Assembly: GCA_009781815.1 (NCBI GenBank)
Contig: WQVB01000065.1
Span: forward strand, 1 to 6,942
DNA: 6,942 bases
Source of the DNA: Defluviitaleaceae bacterium
GTDB lineage: Bacteria > Bacillota > Clostridia > Lachnospirales > WRAX01
Direction: 5' to 3'
Part shown: positions 6,097 to 6,942 of the stretch, one piece after another
How positions within the stretch are numbered: position 1 is the stretch's first letter
Layout: every line of letters begins with the position of its first letter
Translations under genes and position numbers: made by a program
Notes under the pieces: generated by a model
The model's input: the letters and a program-made list of their open reading frames with translations, nothing else
What the model was told of the DNA's origin: nothing
Database searches by the model: none

Positions 6097-6127
6097 GGTC
6101 ATCCCGTGCTTGACACGGGATCTAATT
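6097..6127. repeat. 31-bp palindromic repeat, copy A, overlapping a stop codon
   Basis: Identical over 31 bases to 6889-6919. The core is ATCCCGTG (6101-6108) and CACGGGAT (6114-6121), an 8-bp stem with the loop CTTGA. The TAG stop of the PP-loop ATPase gene (6122-6124, minus strand) lies inside the repeat. No T-run follows the stem on either strand, so it is not a normal intrinsic terminator. It resembles the REP-like intergenic palindromes found in many bacteria. Confidence 0.85.
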
Positions 6128-6817
6128 ACGAATTTGCACTATATCTATAAAACAAAACCGAGGTTTGCCAGTTTTCGTATCATCAACAATTTTCTTTTCA
6201 CCAAGCTCATAAGCTATAGGGTGTTTAAATAACGGCCCATCAAACACAAATGTATGATATTCACCATTTTCACCACAGGGGTCAACATCGCTAGGTAGGC
6301 TTTGCAAAAAGCCCTCATCAAGCACCCGCCCTGCAAAGCTTTCGTCCAGCTTACTCATGTCAAGGCACACAATGGCGGCTTTATATCCTAGCGAGATAAT
6401 CTCCTCCACAACCTTTGTAGAGCCCATCCCCCAAATAGGAAAAATCCCCTCCATACCTACCTTTGCAAGCATCTTCTCTCGATGTGCCTTTACATCTGCA
6501 AGCTGTGTGTCTCCAAAGGCTACAGCTGTGATGCCCTGCTCCTTTAGCTTTAGGCAAGTCTCTTCCATTAGCTTAGAATATTCTTCGCAGGTGCAATCCT
6601 TCGGCATATATACCTTATGAAGAGGCAAGCCTAAGGATTCAGCTTGAGCATCCAAAAGCTCCTCCCTCACGCCGTGCATGCTGGTTCTGCCGTATTCTTT
6701 GGTGATGGTGGCTAGTAGTGTTGCAACCTCATACTGGTCGCTTTGCTCTTTTAGGAGCTTATGGAGGGCTAATGTGCTATCTTTGCCACTATATGATACT
6801 GCAATTTTCTTTATCAT
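6122..6817 (-). CDS. Dph6/DUF71-type PP-loop ATPase (diphthine-ammonia ligase-like)
   Basis: A 231-residue cytoplasmic protein of the adenine-nucleotide alpha-hydrolase superfamily. The PP-loop SYSGKDS (residues 8-14) binds ATP. Family-typical segments follow: SMHGVREELLDAQAESLGLPL (46-66), FGDTQLADVKAHREKM (101-116) with FPIWG (126-130), and the C-terminal signature DPCGENGEYHTFVFDGPLF (179-197). In archaea and eukaryotes, members complete diphthamide on elongation factor 2 by amidation with ammonia. Bacteria have no diphthamide, so the bacterial enzyme probably adenylates a different carboxylate; its substrate is unknown, and databases often carry the diphthine ligase name by similarity. 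ATG 6817 is preceded by GGAGG at 9 bases. The last codon and stop fall in the 31-bp repeat. Methylaspartate ammonia-lyase follows after 47 bases, so the pair may share a transcript. Confidence 0.92.
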   Translation of the reverse strand: MIKKIAVSYSGKDSTLALHKLLKEQSDQYEVATLLATITKEYGRTSMHGVREELLDAQAESLGLPLHKVYMPKDCTCEEYSKLMEETCLKLKEQGITAVAFGDTQLADVKAHREKMLAKVGMEGIFPIWGMGSTKVVEEIISLGYKAAIVCLDMSKLDESFAGRVLDEGFLQSLPSDVDPCGENGEYHTFVFDGPLFKHPIAYELGEKKIVDDTKTGKPRFCFIDIVQIRN

Positions 6818-6861
6818 TTTGACCTTCCTCCATTCGTCATTAGGCCTGTAGCGAAACCATT

Positions 6862-6942
6862 CCCAGCCTGCCCCGTACTCCGATACGGGGTCATCCCGTG
6901 CTTGACACGGGATCTAATTGGAGCAGGGCAGGCTTAGTTGGG
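6862..6942. repeat. Branched inverted-repeat structure at the right edge, containing repeat copy B
   Basis: The outer stem AGCCTGCCC (6865-6873) pairs with GGGCAGGCT (6926-6934), and CCCA/TGGG (6862-6865 with 6939-6942) can extend it with a one-sided bulge to the last base of the window. Inside are a hairpin CCCCGTA/TACGGGG (6871-6877 with 6884-6890, sharing three bases with the outer stem) and the 8-bp hairpin of the 31-bp repeat. CAGCCTGCC also occurs in the domain II stem of the large elements, which may point to common ancestry or chance. It lies in the gap before the PP-loop ATPase gene; the true right end cannot be seen. Confidence 0.65.
6889..6919. repeat. 31-bp palindromic repeat, copy B
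   Basis: Exact copy of 6097-6127, in the same orientation. The stem is ATCCCGTG (6893-6900) with CACGGGAT (6906-6913). Here it is embedded in a larger inverted-repeat structure rather than overlapping a gene end. It contains TTGACA in its loop and stem, but no matching -10 box follows at the right distance. Confidence 0.85.

Noticed and set aside
6101..6121. Intrinsic terminator after the PP-loop ATPase gene
   Set aside because: The stem is strong but no T-run follows on the minus strand, and the same sequence occurs away from a gene end.
6110..6138. Plus-strand promoter using TTGACA in the 31-bp repeat
   Set aside because: TTGACA is part of the hairpin, and no good -10 box follows at about 17 bases in either copy.

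Overview
The window looks like chromosomal DNA of an anaerobic Firmicute, most likely a clostridium or relative. The reasons are the strong AAGGAG-type ribosome binding sites before nearly every gene, tightly packed co-directional genes, moderate to low GC, and a methylaspartate ammonia-lyase that aligns closely with the clostridial enzyme as I remember it. This assignment is an inference from gene content; there is no rRNA or other marker gene here.

All eight genes I can support lie on the minus strand, so the order of transcription runs from the right edge to the left edge. First come a Dph6/DUF71-type PP-loop ATPase (6122-6817) and methylaspartate ammonia-lyase (4830-6074). After a 440-base gap there is a compact four-gene run: a zinc-dependent nucleoside/cytidine deaminase-family protein, an M42 metallo-aminopeptidase, a 78-residue protein of unknown function, and an AT-rich NTF2/SnoaL-like protein. 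In three of these junctions the next ribosome binding site lies on or just after the previous stop codon. After a second gap of 285 bases come an MBL-fold hydrolase and an AtuA/DUF1446 family protein that overlap by 14 bases. The AtuA gene runs off the left edge. The likely theme is amino-acid and small-carboxylate catabolism, with methylaspartate ammonia-lyase making mesaconate. No glutamate mutase is visible, so the full 3-methylaspartate pathway cannot be claimed from this window.

The most unusual content is in the two large gaps. Each holds a copy of the same elaborate inverted-repeat element (1980-2191 and 4448-4813). A copy consists of two adjacent hairpin domains. The loop of the first carries two C-rich tracts that are complementary to two G-rich tracts in the loop of the second. 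The stems are kept in both copies although the sequence of one stem has changed, which is covariation. The G-T pairs make sense only for a folded plus-strand molecule, antisense to the genes. Copy 2 appears to be interrupted by a separate 155-bp palindrome flanked by TATA; without it the two copies are almost the same length. I do not recognise this element. It could be a structured RNA, a non-autonomous transposable element, or both.

A second repeat family, a 31-bp sequence with an 8-bp stem, is present in two identical copies: one after the PP-loop ATPase gene, overlapping its stop codon, and one inside a branched cruciform-like structure at the right edge. I see no tRNA, rRNA, CRISPR array, transposase gene or convincing intrinsic terminator.
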